Below, piece by piece: positions 17,151 to 25,427 of a stretch of DNA of 64,000 nucleotides; the stretch's first letter is position 1; each line of letters opens with the position of its first letter. The position numbers and the translations under genes are program-made. The stretch comes from JADJOM01 sp963817435. GTDB lineage: Bacteria > Gemmatimonadota > Gemmatimonadetes > Gemmatimonadales > GWC2-71-9. Below the pieces are notes generated by a model that worked only from the letters and a program-made list of their open reading frames with translations, did not search any database and was not told the DNA's origin. Where the stretch lies: NCBI GenBank assembly GCA_963817435.1, contig CAWFNY010000001.1:62001-126000 (forward strand), read 5' to 3'.

Positions 17151-17609
17151 ATGCGAATCACGACATGGACCGAGTATAGCCTGATCATCTCGCTCCACCT
17201 GGCCAAGCGTAGCGCGGCAGGGAGCGGACCTGTTGCTGCTCGTGAGATTGCCGAGCAGGAGCGCCTACCTGGAGACTACGTCGAGCAGATCCTGCTCCGA
17301 CTCAGGCGTGCCGGCCTGGTTGAGAGCGTGCGCGGCGCGAAGGGCGGGTACTACATCGCCAAGGATCCGGTGGCGATCACGATGCGGGATATCATGACCG
17401 CGTCCGAGCACCAGACCTTCGAGATGAACTGCGAGTCGCATCCGGTCGACAGCGAGCGGTGTCAGACCGGCAGCGCCTGCAGCATCCGCCCGGTCTGGCA
17501 GGCGCTGCAGATGCGGGTCGATGAACTGCTCGCCAGCATCTCGCTGGCCGACCTCATGAAGCACGAGACCCAGGTGCAGGAACTGGTCAGTATCGTTCCC
17601 GCATCGTGA
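17151..17609 (+). CDS. Rrf2 family transcriptional regulator with three conserved cysteines
   Basis: A 152-residue winged-helix protein of the IscR/NsrR type. It starts MRITTWTEYSLIISLHLAKR, has the recognition segment SVRGAKGGYYIAKDP, and Cys94, Cys104 and Cys110 (CX9CX5C) in the cluster loop. IscR normally has CX5CX5C, so the longer first spacing is distinctive and cluster type cannot be predicted. A TATTAT box at 17074-17079 may be its -10. It precedes a MoeB-rhodanese gene, suggesting sulfur or Fe-S regulation. Confidence 0.85.
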   Translation: MRITTWTEYSLIISLHLAKRSAAGSGPVAAREIAEQERLPGDYVEQILLRLRRAGLVESVRGAKGGYYIAKDPVAITMRDIMTASEHQTFEMNCESHPVDSERCQTGSACSIRPVWQALQMRVDELLASISLADLMKHETQVQELVSIVPAS

Positions 17610-17641
17610 AGTTACGCTGGACCGTCGGCGGTTGACCCTCA

Positions 17642-17664
17642 CGCCCGGCCCAAGTGGCCGGGCG
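17642..17664 (+). terminator. Hairpin between the Rrf2 and MoeB genes
   Basis: A perfect 9-bp stem (CGCCCGGCC / GGCCGGGCG) closes the loop CAAGT and is followed only by TTG. It is probably the Rrf2 transcript end. The MoeB start lies 18 bp further on, so it could also affect translation there. Confidence 0.6.
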
Positions 17665-17681
17665 TTGCCGTTGGAGGCCCC

Positions 17682-18824
17682 ATGACTCTCCCTCATCTCT
17701 CCCACGAAGAGATCCTTCGTTATTCGCGCCACCTGCTCCTGCCGGAGGTCGGCGTCGAGGGGCAGCGCAAGCTCAAGGGCGCGCGCGTGCTGACGATCGG
17801 GGCCGGCGGCCTCGGCTCGCCGATCGCCCTCTACCTCACCGCCGCCGGCGTGGGCACCATCGGTATCGTGGAGTTCGACGTCGTCGATCTGACCAACCTG
17901 CAGCGCCAGGTCCTGCACGGTACCAGCCAGGTCGGACGCCCGAAGCTCGACTCGGCGGCGGCGCGGCTCCAGGATCTGAATCCTCATGTGCGGGTGGAGC
18001 GCCACCCGGTGCAGCTCAGTTCCGCCAACGCTCTCGAAATTCTCGGCGCGTACGACGTCGTCATCGATGGCAGCGACAATTTTCCCACCCGCTATCTGGT
18101 GAATGACGCAGCGGTGCTGCTCGGCAAGCCGCTGGTCTACGGGAGCATCTTCCGGTTCGAGGGCCAGGTCTCGGTGTTCGATGCGACCCGAGGGCCCTGC
18201 TACCGCTGCCTCTACAGCGAGCCCCCGCCGCCCGGACTGGTTCCCAGTTGCGCGGAGGGCGGCGTCCTCGGCGTGCTGCCGGGCATCATCGGAAGCATGC
18301 AGGCGCTGGAAGCGATCAAGCTGATTCTCGGTGTCGGGGAGCCCCTGATCGGACGACTGCTGCTCTTCGATGCGCTGCGGCTCCGCTTCCGGGAGCTGCA
18401 GCTGCGCAAGGATCCCGACTGCCCCCTCTGCGGCGCGCGACCCAGCATCACCGCGCTCATCGACTACGAGGCGTTCTGTGGCATCGGAGCGGCCGCGGCA
18501 CCGACGGGCGCGGAGATCTCCGCGGCGGAACTGCACGCGGCGCTCGACGCCCAGCGGCGAGTCGCGATTCTGGATGTCCGGGAGCCGCATGAATTCGAGA
18601 TCGTCCACCTCCCGGGCAGCACCCTGATTCCCCTGCGGGAACTTCCGGGCCGCCTCACGCAACTCGATGCGCGCGCGGAACTGGTCGTCCTGTGTCACCA
18701 TGGCATGCGGTCCCTGCAGGCCGTCGAGCTGTTGCGCGCCGCCGGATTCCCGCACGCGCGGAGTCTCGCGGGCGGCATCGACGCCTGGGCCGTCGAGGTG
18801 GACCCCTCACTCGCGCGCTATTGA
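17682..18824 (+). CDS. moeB: MoeB/ThiF-type adenylyltransferase fused to a rhodanese domain
   Basis: A 380-residue E1-like enzyme (MoeZ architecture). Residues ~1-245 are the adenylyltransferase: ATP loop GAGGLGSPIALY, catalytic Cys at ~190 in PSCAEGGVLGVLPG, and zinc cysteines CYRC and CPLC. Residues ~275-380 are a rhodanese domain with active loop CHHGMRS (~338). It adenylates the C-terminal glycine of a MoaD/ThiS-like protein and can pass sulfur from the rhodanese cysteine. No MoaD, ThiS or cysteine-desulfurase gene is adjacent. Confidence 0.9.
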   Translation: MTLPHLSHEEILRYSRHLLLPEVGVEGQRKLKGARVLTIGAGGLGSPIALYLTAAGVGTIGIVEFDVVDLTNLQRQVLHGTSQVGRPKLDSAAARLQDLNPHVRVERHPVQLSSANALEILGAYDVVIDGSDNFPTRYLVNDAAVLLGKPLVYGSIFRFEGQVSVFDATRGPCYRCLYSEPPPPGLVPSCAEGGVLGVLPGIIGSMQALEAIKLILGVGEPLIGRLLLFDALRLRFRELQLRKDPDCPLCGARPSITALIDYEAFCGIGAAAAPTGAEISAAELHAALDAQRRVAILDVREPHEFEIVHLPGSTLIPLRELPGRLTQLDARAELVVLCHHGMRSLQAVELLRAAGFPHARSLAGGIDAWAVEVDPSLARY

Positions 18825-18891
18825 TCGTCCACGGCGGCGGCCCGGGGCCGATGCGCAATGCGGATCGCGGATCAGCGTGCCGCTTCGCCGG

Positions 18892-18921
18892 TTGACGCCG
18901 CACGCCTCTCGTCGGTACTTT
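18892..18921 (+). promoter_or_regulatory. Promoter for tRNA-Leu
   Basis: TTGACG (18892-18897) and TACTTT (18916-18921) are separated by 18 bp, and the tRNA begins 10 bp after the -10. This is a good sigma-70-type match for a stable-RNA gene. Confidence 0.7.
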
Positions 18922-18931
18922 GTCCGCCCAC

Positions 18932-19015
18932 GCCGAAGTGGTGGAACTGGTAGACGCGCTGCGTTCAGGGCGCAGTGGGCGCAAGCCCGTGGGGGTTCGA
19001 GTCCCCCCTTCGGCA
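18932..19015 (+). tRNA. tRNA-Leu (anticodon CAG)
   Basis: An 84-nt class II tRNA. The acceptor arms GCCGAAG and CTTCGGC pair fully, the discriminator is A, and CCA is not encoded. The D arm is GTGGAACTGGTAGAC. The anticodon loop TTCAGGG has CAG at 18966-18968, reading CTG. A long variable arm (TGGGCGCAAGCCCGT) and a T arm with GGTTCGAGTCC are present. The last three bases are also the start of a 26-bp palindrome. Confidence 0.97.
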
Positions 19016-19068
19016 CTCAAATGAATGTGGGGCCAGGGCACGCCTTGGCCCCACATTCATTTGAGTGC
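19013..19068 (+). repeat. 26-bp inverted repeat fused to the tRNA-Leu 3' end
   Basis: Bases 19013-19038 pair with 19043-19068 over 26 bp, with a single G-U pair and no mismatch, around the 4-base loop CACG. The left arm begins in the tRNA terminus (GCA) and its outer half is AT-rich (CTCAAATGAATG), unlike the surroundings. No T-tract follows. It could be a transcript end, a processing signal or a small mobile palindromic element. Confidence 0.8.
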
Positions 19069-19107
19069 CTTCCCCTAGGCCCAACCCCCTGTCTATCTTC
19101 GGGTTAC

Positions 19108-19602
19108 ATGACGACCCGAGCCGCCCGAGCCGCCGCTGACGAGACGGGCAAGATTTCGGTCGCTCGCAATCCCAAGGCGACCCACGACTACCACATCCTC
19201 GAGACGTGGGAGGCGGGGCTGGTGCTCACCGGCACCGAGGTGAAGTCGTTACGGTCGGGCAAGGCGTCCATCAAGGAAGGCTTCGCGCGGCTGGCCAACA
19301 ACGAGGTCTTCCTCGAGGGCGTCAACATCACGCCCTATGAGCAGGGAAACCGCTACAACCACGATCCGGTGCGGACCCGCAAGCTGCTGCTCAAGCGGCG
19401 CGAGATCGAGCGCCTGATCGGCGCGGTGGAGCAGAAGGGGCTCACGCTCGTCCCCTTGGAGCTCTACTTCCGCAACGGGGTGGCCAAGGTGACGCTGGCG
19501 CTGGGGCGCGGGAAGAAGTATCACGACCGTCGCGAGGACCTGAAGAAGCGCGATGCCGAGCGCGAGGTCGCGCGCGCGCTCGCCCATCGGGGGCGCGAGT
19601 GA
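19108..19602 (+). CDS. smpB: SsrA-binding protein SmpB
   Basis: A 164-residue OB-fold protein with the SmpB signatures KATHDYHILETWEAGLVLTG, TEVKSLRSGKASIKEGF and the basic C-terminal tail GRGKKYHDRREDLKKRDAER. It binds tmRNA and delivers it to stalled ribosomes for trans-translation. The ATG at 19108 was chosen because family homology begins shortly after it. It overlaps the amidase gene by GTGA. Confidence 0.96.
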   Translation: MTTRAARAAADETGKISVARNPKATHDYHILETWEAGLVLTGTEVKSLRSGKASIKEGFARLANNEVFLEGVNITPYEQGNRYNHDPVRTRKLLLKRREIERLIGAVEQKGLTLVPLELYFRNGVAKVTLALGRGKKYHDRREDLKKRDAEREVARALAHRGRE

Positions 19603-20828
19603 TCGGCCGGACTCGCCCCCTGCTCCTGCTGCTCGGCGCCGTTCTCACGGCGGCGCCCGCGGTGGCGGCTGTGCCGGCGCAGCTCACGGTCCAGACCCCT
19701 CGGGGGACGGCGCGCCTGCCCGTCGTCATGGATCGCCTTGCCGGTCCCGCCGTCCCGGGTGATGCGCTGATCCGGGCACTCAACGGGATGGTGAATCGCG
19801 GGGAGCCCTGGGTCGAGGTGACGATCGCCCGGCAATCGTTCCGCTTTCTCGAGGGCGCCCCGCTGTTCGCCTTCAACGATCGTCTGCAGCCACTCGCCGG
19901 CTGGGCTTTCCGCCAGCGGGACTCGCTGTACCTCCCCCTCCAGTTCGTCACCGAGGTCCTGCCGCGGGTGCTGGCGGAACGCTACCGGTACGACACCGGC
20001 CGTGGCCGGCTGACCGAATCAGGGACCGACGCGACACCGGTGTCATCCCCGCGGCAGTCCGCCGGCCCCAGATTGCCGAATGGACTGCTGCCCGGTCACG
20101 TCGTGACGGTCGATGCCGGCCACGGCGGACGGGACCCCGGGAACCCCGGACTGTACTTCCCGCGGGGAATCAGGGAAAAGGACGTCACGCTGGCGGTGTC
20201 GCTGCTGCTGCGCGATGAACTGCGGCGGCGCGGGGTCCGGGTGGTGATGACGCGGACCACCGACACCCTGATCAACCGGGTGGACCGCGCGCCGTTCTGC
20301 ACCAACGAGTGCGATCTCTTCGTCAGCCTGCACGTCGATGCGCTGGATCCCAGGGCCAGGCGCCGCTACGGCGAAGTGAGCGGATTCCACACGATCATCG
20401 TCGGGGAGGAGAACACCGAGGACGCGGACCGGATCGCCCGCATGGAGAACGATGCCGTGCGGTATGAGGACCCGAAGCCGGACCGGCCGCGGGACGACCT
20501 CGACTTCATTCTGCGCAACCTGCAGATGAACGAATACCTGCGGGAATCGGCGCGCGCCGCCGAGCTGGTGCAGGAACACATCCAGGAAGTGCACACGGGA
20601 GAGAATCGCGGGGTGAAGCAGTCCAACCAGCTGGCGGTGCTCAACACCGCCCGGCGCCCGGCGATCCTGGTGGAGATGGGGTACAGTACCAACCCGCGGG
20701 ACGCCCGCATCCTCACCGGCAGGAAATCCCAGCAGGCGCTCGCGACGGCGATCGCCGACGCCATCGTCGCCTATCTGCTCGAGTATGAGCGGAAGACCGG
20801 CAGCGCCGGCGCGGGGAGCGGCCGGTGA
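19599..20828 (+). CDS. N-acetylmuramoyl-L-alanine amidase (Amidase_3), exported
   Basis: A 409-residue protein with a signal peptide (LLLLLGAVLTAAPAVA). Residues ~30-140 look like a copper-amine-oxidase-like or AMIN-type domain. The catalytic Amidase_3 domain runs from ~165: VDAGHGGRDPG, REKDVTLAVSL (second zinc ligand Glu), FVSLHVDA (zinc His) and LVEMGYSTNPRD (catalytic Glu). It cleaves the amide between MurNAc and the peptide stem in the periplasm, as in daughter-cell separation. It is coupled to smpB and to the following lipoprotein gene. Confidence 0.92.
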   Translation: MIGRTRPLLLLLGAVLTAAPAVAAVPAQLTVQTPRGTARLPVVMDRLAGPAVPGDALIRALNGMVNRGEPWVEVTIARQSFRFLEGAPLFAFNDRLQPLAGWAFRQRDSLYLPLQFVTEVLPRVLAERYRYDTGRGRLTESGTDATPVSSPRQSAGPRLPNGLLPGHVVTVDAGHGGRDPGNPGLYFPRGIREKDVTLAVSLLLRDELRRRGVRVVMTRTTDTLINRVDRAPFCTNECDLFVSLHVDALDPRARRRYGEVSGFHTIIVGEENTEDADRIARMENDAVRYEDPKPDRPRDDLDFILRNLQMNEYLRESARAAELVQEHIQEVHTGENRGVKQSNQLAVLNTARRPAILVEMGYSTNPRDARILTGRKSQQALATAIADAIVAYLLEYERKTGSAGAGSGR

Positions 20829-22234
20829 AGCGCATCGCCCTCGGCGTCGTTGCCGTGCTCGCGGCCGGGTGCGGCGGCTACTACAACGGGATGTACACGG
20901 CCGAACAGCTCGCGAGCCGGGCCCGTCGCGCGGAGAAGGAGGGGCGCACGTTCGACGCAACCAGCCTCTGGGGGCAGGTTTCGGTCCGGGCCGAGTCGGC
21001 ACTTGTCAGGCATCCCCGCAGTGGATGGGCCGACCGGGCCAGGCTGCTGCAGGGCACCGCCCTGGCGAAACTCAGCGATTGCAGCCGCGCCCTGCCGCCG
21101 CTGGAGGCGGTCATGGTCGGCGCCCGCGAGACCGAGGTGGCGGAGCAGGCCGCGCTGCTGGTCGGCAGCTGCCGGGTGGCGGTGGGTGATCCCATCGGGG
21201 CCACCAGCGCCTACGCGCGCCTGACGAACAGCCGGGACGCGGGACGCCGCAATCTCGCCCTGCTGGCGCATGGCCGGGCCCTGAGGATGGCGGGCAGCTA
21301 CGACGAGGCCCTGGCCGAACTCGCCGGGTCCAGGGATCCCCGCGCGCGCGGCGAGCGCGCCGCGACCCTCGCCGCCCTCGGCCGGGTCCCGGAGGCGGAG
21401 GCGCTGGCCGACAGCCTCATGCTCGAAGGCGATTCGGCGGCGCCGTACGATTCGCTGCACGCGGGACTTGCCAGGCACGACTCGGCGGCGGCCACCCGCT
21501 TCGTGGACCACCTCAGCGCGGCCACCGCGCTCCCGGCGGCGGTGCGGACGGCGGTGCTCCTTCAGGACGCCCGCCGCCTCATCGACACCGATTCCGCCGC
21601 CGCCGATCGCCGGCTTGCCGAAGCCCAGACCGTAGGCCGCGGCACCGCGCTGGCGGCGGAAGCCAGGCTCCAGGCCGCCGCGGCACGGATCGCCCGCGCC
21701 GACGGCGCAGAATCACTCGATAGCGAGGCGGAACGGCTGGAGGATTTCGGCGAGGCGCCCGGCGCGATCGGGACCCGAGCCCAGCAGCTTGCAGCGGTCG
21801 CCCGGCGAGTGGTCCTCGTCGCAGATTCGACGCCGCCGGGCTCCCCCAGCGGCGACCTCCGTCTCTTCATCGCCGGCGAACTCGCCCGGGATTCGCTCGG
21901 CGCTCCGCGGTTCGCGGCGCGCCAGTTCCAGCGCATCATCTCGGAGTGGCCCGAGTCGGAATACGCGCCCAAGGCGCTGCTCGCGCTGATCGAGCTCGAG
22001 CCGGCCCTCGGTGACAGCCTCCTGGGCGTCGTCCGCGCCCGCTACGCCGGCAGCCCCTATGTGCTCTTCGCCAGCGGGGAAGAGGCTCCGGCCTATGAGG
22101 TCCTCGAGGATTCATTGCGGCGGTTCACCGAGACCTTCCGCCCCGAAGGCCGCCGTTCCGTCCCGCGACCGGGGCGCCCCGCCGCGCGCCCTGCTCCGCC
22201 CGTGACCCCGCGCGAGCCGAGCGAGCCGCAGTGA
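20825..22234 (+). CDS. TPR-like lipoprotein of unknown function
   Basis: A 469-residue protein with a lipobox VLAAGC (Cys ~16). Ala/Arg-rich helical repeats extend through most of the chain and resemble TPR/tol-pal-system (YbgF/BamD-like) repeats, for example ARQFQRIISEWPESEYAPKALL. A Pro-rich tail follows. It is coupled (GTGA) to the amidase gene, so it may organise cell-wall hydrolysis. This is inference; no specific family is recognised. Confidence 0.75.
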   Translation: MKRIALGVVAVLAAGCGGYYNGMYTAEQLASRARRAEKEGRTFDATSLWGQVSVRAESALVRHPRSGWADRARLLQGTALAKLSDCSRALPPLEAVMVGARETEVAEQAALLVGSCRVAVGDPIGATSAYARLTNSRDAGRRNLALLAHGRALRMAGSYDEALAELAGSRDPRARGERAATLAALGRVPEAEALADSLMLEGDSAAPYDSLHAGLARHDSAAATRFVDHLSAATALPAAVRTAVLLQDARRLIDTDSAAADRRLAEAQTVGRGTALAAEARLQAAAARIARADGAESLDSEAERLEDFGEAPGAIGTRAQQLAAVARRVVLVADSTPPGSPSGDLRLFIAGELARDSLGAPRFAARQFQRIISEWPESEYAPKALLALIELEPALGDSLLGVVRARYAGSPYVLFASGEEAPAYEVLEDSLRRFTETFRPEGRRSVPRPGRPAARPAPPVTPREPSEPQ

Positions 22235-23103
22235 CCCACGATCTCGCCCGTACGGTCTTCGGCCAGCGGTTCCAGAATCCGGTGCTGCTGGCCGCGGGGA
22301 CGGCCGGATTCGGGCGTGAAGTCGCCGGCGTGATCGACCTCGAGCGACTGGGCGGCGTGGTCACCAAGGCGGTGTCGACCGAGCCGCGGAAGGGCAATCG
22401 GGCACCACGGGTGGCGGAGTTCCCCGCGGGAATGCTCAACTCGATCGGGCTGGCGAACCCGGGTCTCGCGCGGGTGCGCGCGGAGCAGATGCCCTGGTTC
22501 GCGACCCATCTCCGCCGCGCCAGGGTGGTCGTGAACGTGGTCGGGTTCGTCGAGGCGGACTTCGCCGCCGTCGTCGCCGGCCTCGATGCGGAGGAGTGTA
22601 TCGCCGCCTTCGAGATCAACCTCTCCTGTCCCAATACCCACGCCGGGGGCCTCGAATTCGGTTCCGATCCGGCCACCGTCGCCGCCGTCATCGGGCTGTG
22701 CCGGGCCCGGACCCGGAGGCCACTGCTGGCCAAGCTCTCCCCGGCGCTGCCCGACATCGCGGCGATGGCGCTGATCGCGCGGGACGCCGGGGCGGATGGG
22801 GTTACGGTGGTGAACACGATGCCCGGCTATCTCGCCGATTCGGCGGGAGCGCCGAGGCTTGGAAACGGCAACGGCGGGGTGAGCGGACCGGCGCTCCTGC
22901 CGATTGGCGTCCTCGCGGTGCGGAAGATCATGGATCGGAGCGGCGGGATGCCGGTGATCGGTGTCGGTGGGATCCGGTCCGGGGCCGACGCGCGGCAATA
23001 CCTGCGCGCCGGCGCCGCCCTCGTCGCCATCGGTACCGCGGCGCTCGCCCATCCCCGTATTCCCGAACGCGTCGTCGCCGACCTGGAGCTGCACGGTGTC
23101 TGA
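22231..23103 (+). CDS. pyrD: Dihydroorotate dehydrogenase (class 1B-like)
   Basis: A 290-residue FMN protein with FQNPVLLAAGTAGFG, EINLSCPNTHAGG (with the active-site Cys of class 1B enzymes), LLAKLSP, VNTMPGY, GGVSGPALLPI and PVIGVGGIRSGADARQYL. It oxidises dihydroorotate to orotate in pyrimidine synthesis. Class 1B enzymes pair with a PyrK electron-transfer subunit, which is not present nearby. The GTG start overlaps the previous stop; pyrF follows with an 8-bp overlap. Confidence 0.93.
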   Translation: MTHDLARTVFGQRFQNPVLLAAGTAGFGREVAGVIDLERLGGVVTKAVSTEPRKGNRAPRVAEFPAGMLNSIGLANPGLARVRAEQMPWFATHLRRARVVVNVVGFVEADFAAVVAGLDAEECIAAFEINLSCPNTHAGGLEFGSDPATVAAVIGLCRARTRRPLLAKLSPALPDIAAMALIARDAGADGVTVVNTMPGYLADSAGAPRLGNGNGGVSGPALLPIGVLAVRKIMDRSGGMPVIGVGGIRSGADARQYLRAGAALVAIGTAALAHPRIPERVVADLELHGV

Positions 23104-23773
23104 AGTCGTCATCGCCCTGGACCTGCCGGGGGACGAGGCCCGCCGATTCCTCGACAAGACCCCCGAGGCGCGCTGGGTCAAGGTTGGGTCGATCCTCTTC
23201 GCGCGGGAGGGGCCGGCGCTGGTTCGGGAACTGGTGGATCGCGGGCTCCGCGTCTTCCTCGACCTCAAATGGCACGACATACCCAACACCGTGGCCGGCG
23301 CGGTTGAGGCCGCCCGGGATCTTGGCGTCAGCATGGCGACGGTGCATACCCTGGGTGGAGAGGCCATGATGGCGGCGGCGGCGCGGGCGGCGGGAGACGG
23401 CCTGGGCATTGTCGGCGTGACGGTGCTGACCTCGCACAGCTCCGAGAGCTACGGGGGCGCTGTCGGCCGGGTTGGCGTGACGCTCCTGGACGAAGTGGCC
23501 CGGCTGGCCCGGATGGCCGGGGAGGCGGGCCTCCGGGGGGTGGTCTGCTCGCCACTGGAGGTCGCCACGGTCCGGGCCCAGTCCCGGCCGGGGGCCTGGA
23601 TCGTGGTCCCGGGCATCCGCCGGGCCGGAGATTCCGCGGGCGATCAGGTCAGGACGGCCGCCCCCGGGGAGGCGGCGCGGGCGGGGGCGACCCATCTCGT
23701 GGTGGGGCGGCCGATCCTGCAGGCGGCCGATCCGGGGGCGGTGTTTCGGGAGATCGCCGGTGACGCGGGCTAA
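23096..23773 (+). CDS. pyrF: Orotidine 5'-phosphate decarboxylase
   Basis: A 225-residue TIM barrel with the catalytic array FLDLKWHDIPNT (~res 54-64) and the phosphate-binding C-terminal segments VPGIRRAG and LVVGRPI. It decarboxylates OMP to UMP, the last step of de novo UMP synthesis, two steps after PyrD. The GTG at 23096 overlaps pyrD. The short length and motifs fit the bacterial group I enzyme. Confidence 0.94.
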   Translation: MSEVVIALDLPGDEARRFLDKTPEARWVKVGSILFAREGPALVRELVDRGLRVFLDLKWHDIPNTVAGAVEAARDLGVSMATVHTLGGEAMMAAAARAAGDGLGIVGVTVLTSHSSESYGGAVGRVGVTLLDEVARLARMAGEAGLRGVVCSPLEVATVRAQSRPGAWIVVPGIRRAGDSAGDQVRTAAPGEAARAGATHLVVGRPILQAADPGAVFREIAGDAG

Positions 23774-23787
23774 GCCGCGTGGATCCC

Positions 23788-23816
23788 TTGCATTACCCAC
23801 AACCCGCGGATATACT
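23788..23816 (+). promoter_or_regulatory. Promoter of the alpha ribosomal operon
   Basis: TTGCAT (23788-23793) and TATACT (23811-23816) are separated by exactly 17 bp. The -10 is a 5/6 match. The first gene, rpmJ, starts 39 bp downstream. Confidence 0.7.
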
Positions 23817-23854
23817 TGCGTGCTCTACAGTAACCCGGTTCCTGGGAGTTGTCC

Positions 23855-23971
23855 GTGAAGGTTCGCTCGAGCATCAAGCCCATTTGCGAGCACTGCAAAG
23901 TGGTCCGGCGTCAGGGGACGCTCCGGATCATCTGCAAGCGCAATCCCAAGCACAAGCAGCGGCAGGGTTAA
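23855..23971 (+). CDS. rpmJ: 50S ribosomal protein L36
   Basis: A 38-residue protein starting at GTG (MKVRSSIKPICEHCKVVRRQ) after GGGAG at 23844-23848. Zinc ligands Cys11, Cys14, Cys27 and His32 are all present, so it is the zinc-binding (C+) form. It is the first gene of rpmJ-rpsM-rpsK-rpsD-rpoA-rplQ; infA and secY, often upstream in other genomes, are absent here. Confidence 0.97.
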   Translation: MKVRSSIKPICEHCKVVRRQGTLRIICKRNPKHKQRQG

Positions 23972-23974
23972 GCG

Positions 23975-24355
23975 ATGGCACGTATTTCAGGCGTGGACCT
24001 TCCGCGCGAGAAGCGGGTCGAAATCGGCCTCACCTACATCTACGGCATCGGCCGTCCCACCTCCAACCGGATCCTTTCAGAGACCGGTGTGAGTCCGGAC
24101 ACCCGGGTGCGTGACCTGTCGGACGCGGAAGTCGCGCGGCTCCGCCAGTTCATCGAGCGCGCGCTGAAGGTCGAGGGCGCCCTCCGCACCGAAGTCGCGA
24201 TGAACATCAAGCGGCTCATGGACATCGGCAGCTATCGCGGCATTCGGCATCGCCGCGGTCTCCCGGTCCGTGGGCAGCGCACGCATACCAACGCCCGCAC
24301 CAAGAAGGGCCCACGTCGGGCCATCGCGGGCAAGAAGAAGGTGACGAAGAAGTAA
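23975..24355 (+). CDS. rpsM: 30S ribosomal protein S13
   Basis: A 126-residue protein starting MARISGVDLPREKRVEIGLT, with GRPTSNRIL, the helix-two-turn-helix region, YRGIRHRRGLPVRGQRTHTN and a lysine-rich tail that reaches the subunit interface and tRNAs. The length and order match S13. It starts 3 bp after rpmJ and is separated by 1 bp from rpsK. Confidence 0.98.
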   Translation: MARISGVDLPREKRVEIGLTYIYGIGRPTSNRILSETGVSPDTRVRDLSDAEVARLRQFIERALKVEGALRTEVAMNIKRLMDIGSYRGIRHRRGLPVRGQRTHTNARTKKGPRRAIAGKKKVTKK

Positions 24356-24356
24356 G

Positions 24357-24788
24357 ATGACGACTCCAGTGACGCCTGCAGCGCCGGCCGCTCCGGCCGC
24401 GCCCGCGCCGGTCAAGGCCGCGAAGAAGGGCAAGAAGATCGTGGAGAGCGAAGGGGTGGCGCACATTGCCGCCACCTTCAACAACCTGCTCATCACGATC
24501 ACCGACATGAAGGGGAACACCCTGGTCTGGGGTTCCGCGGGCAAGGCGGGCTTCAAGGGGTCGAAGAAGTCCACCCCCTTTGCCGCCACCGTGGCCGCCG
24601 AGAACTGCGGCCGCGAGGCGATGAACCTCGGCCTGCGCCGGGTTCACGTGCGGGTGCAGGGTCCCGGCAGCGGCCGGGAGTCCGCGATCCAGGCCCTGGC
24701 ATCTGTCGGGCTCAAGGTGGCCTCCATCCGTGACGTGACGCCGATTCCGCACAACGGCTGCCGTCCCCCCAAGAAGCGGCGGGTCTGA
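24357..24788 (+). CDS. rpsK: 30S ribosomal protein S11
   Basis: A 143-residue protein. An Ala/Pro-rich N-terminal extension (~30 residues, TPAAPAAPAAPAPVKAAKKG) precedes the S11 core (VAHIAATFNNLLITITD, NCGREAMNLGLRRVHVRVQG, GSGRESAIQAL, PIPHNGCRPPKKRRV). S11 lines the mRNA exit channel of the 30S platform. The extension is longer than the typical ~129-residue protein. Confidence 0.98.
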   Translation: MTTPVTPAAPAAPAAPAPVKAAKKGKKIVESEGVAHIAATFNNLLITITDMKGNTLVWGSAGKAGFKGSKKSTPFAATVAAENCGREAMNLGLRRVHVRVQGPGSGRESAIQALASVGLKVASIRDVTPIPHNGCRPPKKRRV

Positions 24789-24791
24789 GCC

Positions 24792-25427
24792 ATGCGCTAC
24801 ACCGGTCCCAGCTGCCGTCAGTGCCGTCGCGAAGGCACCAAGCTCTTCCTGAAGGGCACGCGCTGTCTCACCGAGAAGTGCGCCGTCGAGCGCCGGGCGT
24901 ACGCGCCCGGGCAGCACGGGCAGTCCGGTGGTGGCCGTCCGCGCAAGGCGTCGGAATACGCCAAGCAGTTGCGTGAGAAGCAGAAGGTGAAGCGCATTTA
25001 CGGCCTCACCGAGCGCCAGTTCCGCAACACCTTCGACCGCATTTCCCGGGAGTCGGGCGTCAAGGGCACCAACCTGCTCATCGCGCTGGAATCCCGCCTC
25101 GACAATATCGTCTTCCGGATGGGCTTTGCGGCCAGCCGGAAGGCGGCGCGCCAGCTGGTGCGTCACGGCCACGTGAACGTGAACGGGCACAAGGTCGACG
25201 TCCCGTCCTTCCACGTGAAGCCGGGCCAGGAGATCCGTCTCGCCACTGCCAGCCGGGAGATCACGGCCGTCAAGGCGGCGCAGGAGTTCGCCGCCCGCGG
25301 CCAGCAGGTTTCCTGGATCCAGGTAGACGGCGAGAAAGGTTCCGGCAAGGTGACCGAGCGGCCCACGCGCGACGCGATCCCGCTCAACGCTCAGGAACAG
25401 CTCATCGTCGAGCTCTACTCGAAGTGA
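24792..25427 (+). CDS. rpsD: 30S ribosomal protein S4
   Basis: A 211-residue protein with an N-terminal zinc-type cysteine cluster (CRQCRREG and CLTEKCAVERR), QHGQSGGGRPRKASEY, and the S4 RNA-binding domain with RLDNIVFRMGFAASRKAAR and HGHVNVNGHKVD. It is the primary 16S-binding protein and often the autoregulator of this operon. Its stop overlaps the possible GTG start of rpoA. Confidence 0.98.
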   Translation: MRYTGPSCRQCRREGTKLFLKGTRCLTEKCAVERRAYAPGQHGQSGGGRPRKASEYAKQLREKQKVKRIYGLTERQFRNTFDRISRESGVKGTNLLIALESRLDNIVFRMGFAASRKAARQLVRHGHVNVNGHKVDVPSFHVKPGQEIRLATASREITAVKAAQEFAARGQQVSWIQVDGEKGSGKVTERPTRDAIPLNAQEQLIVELYSK

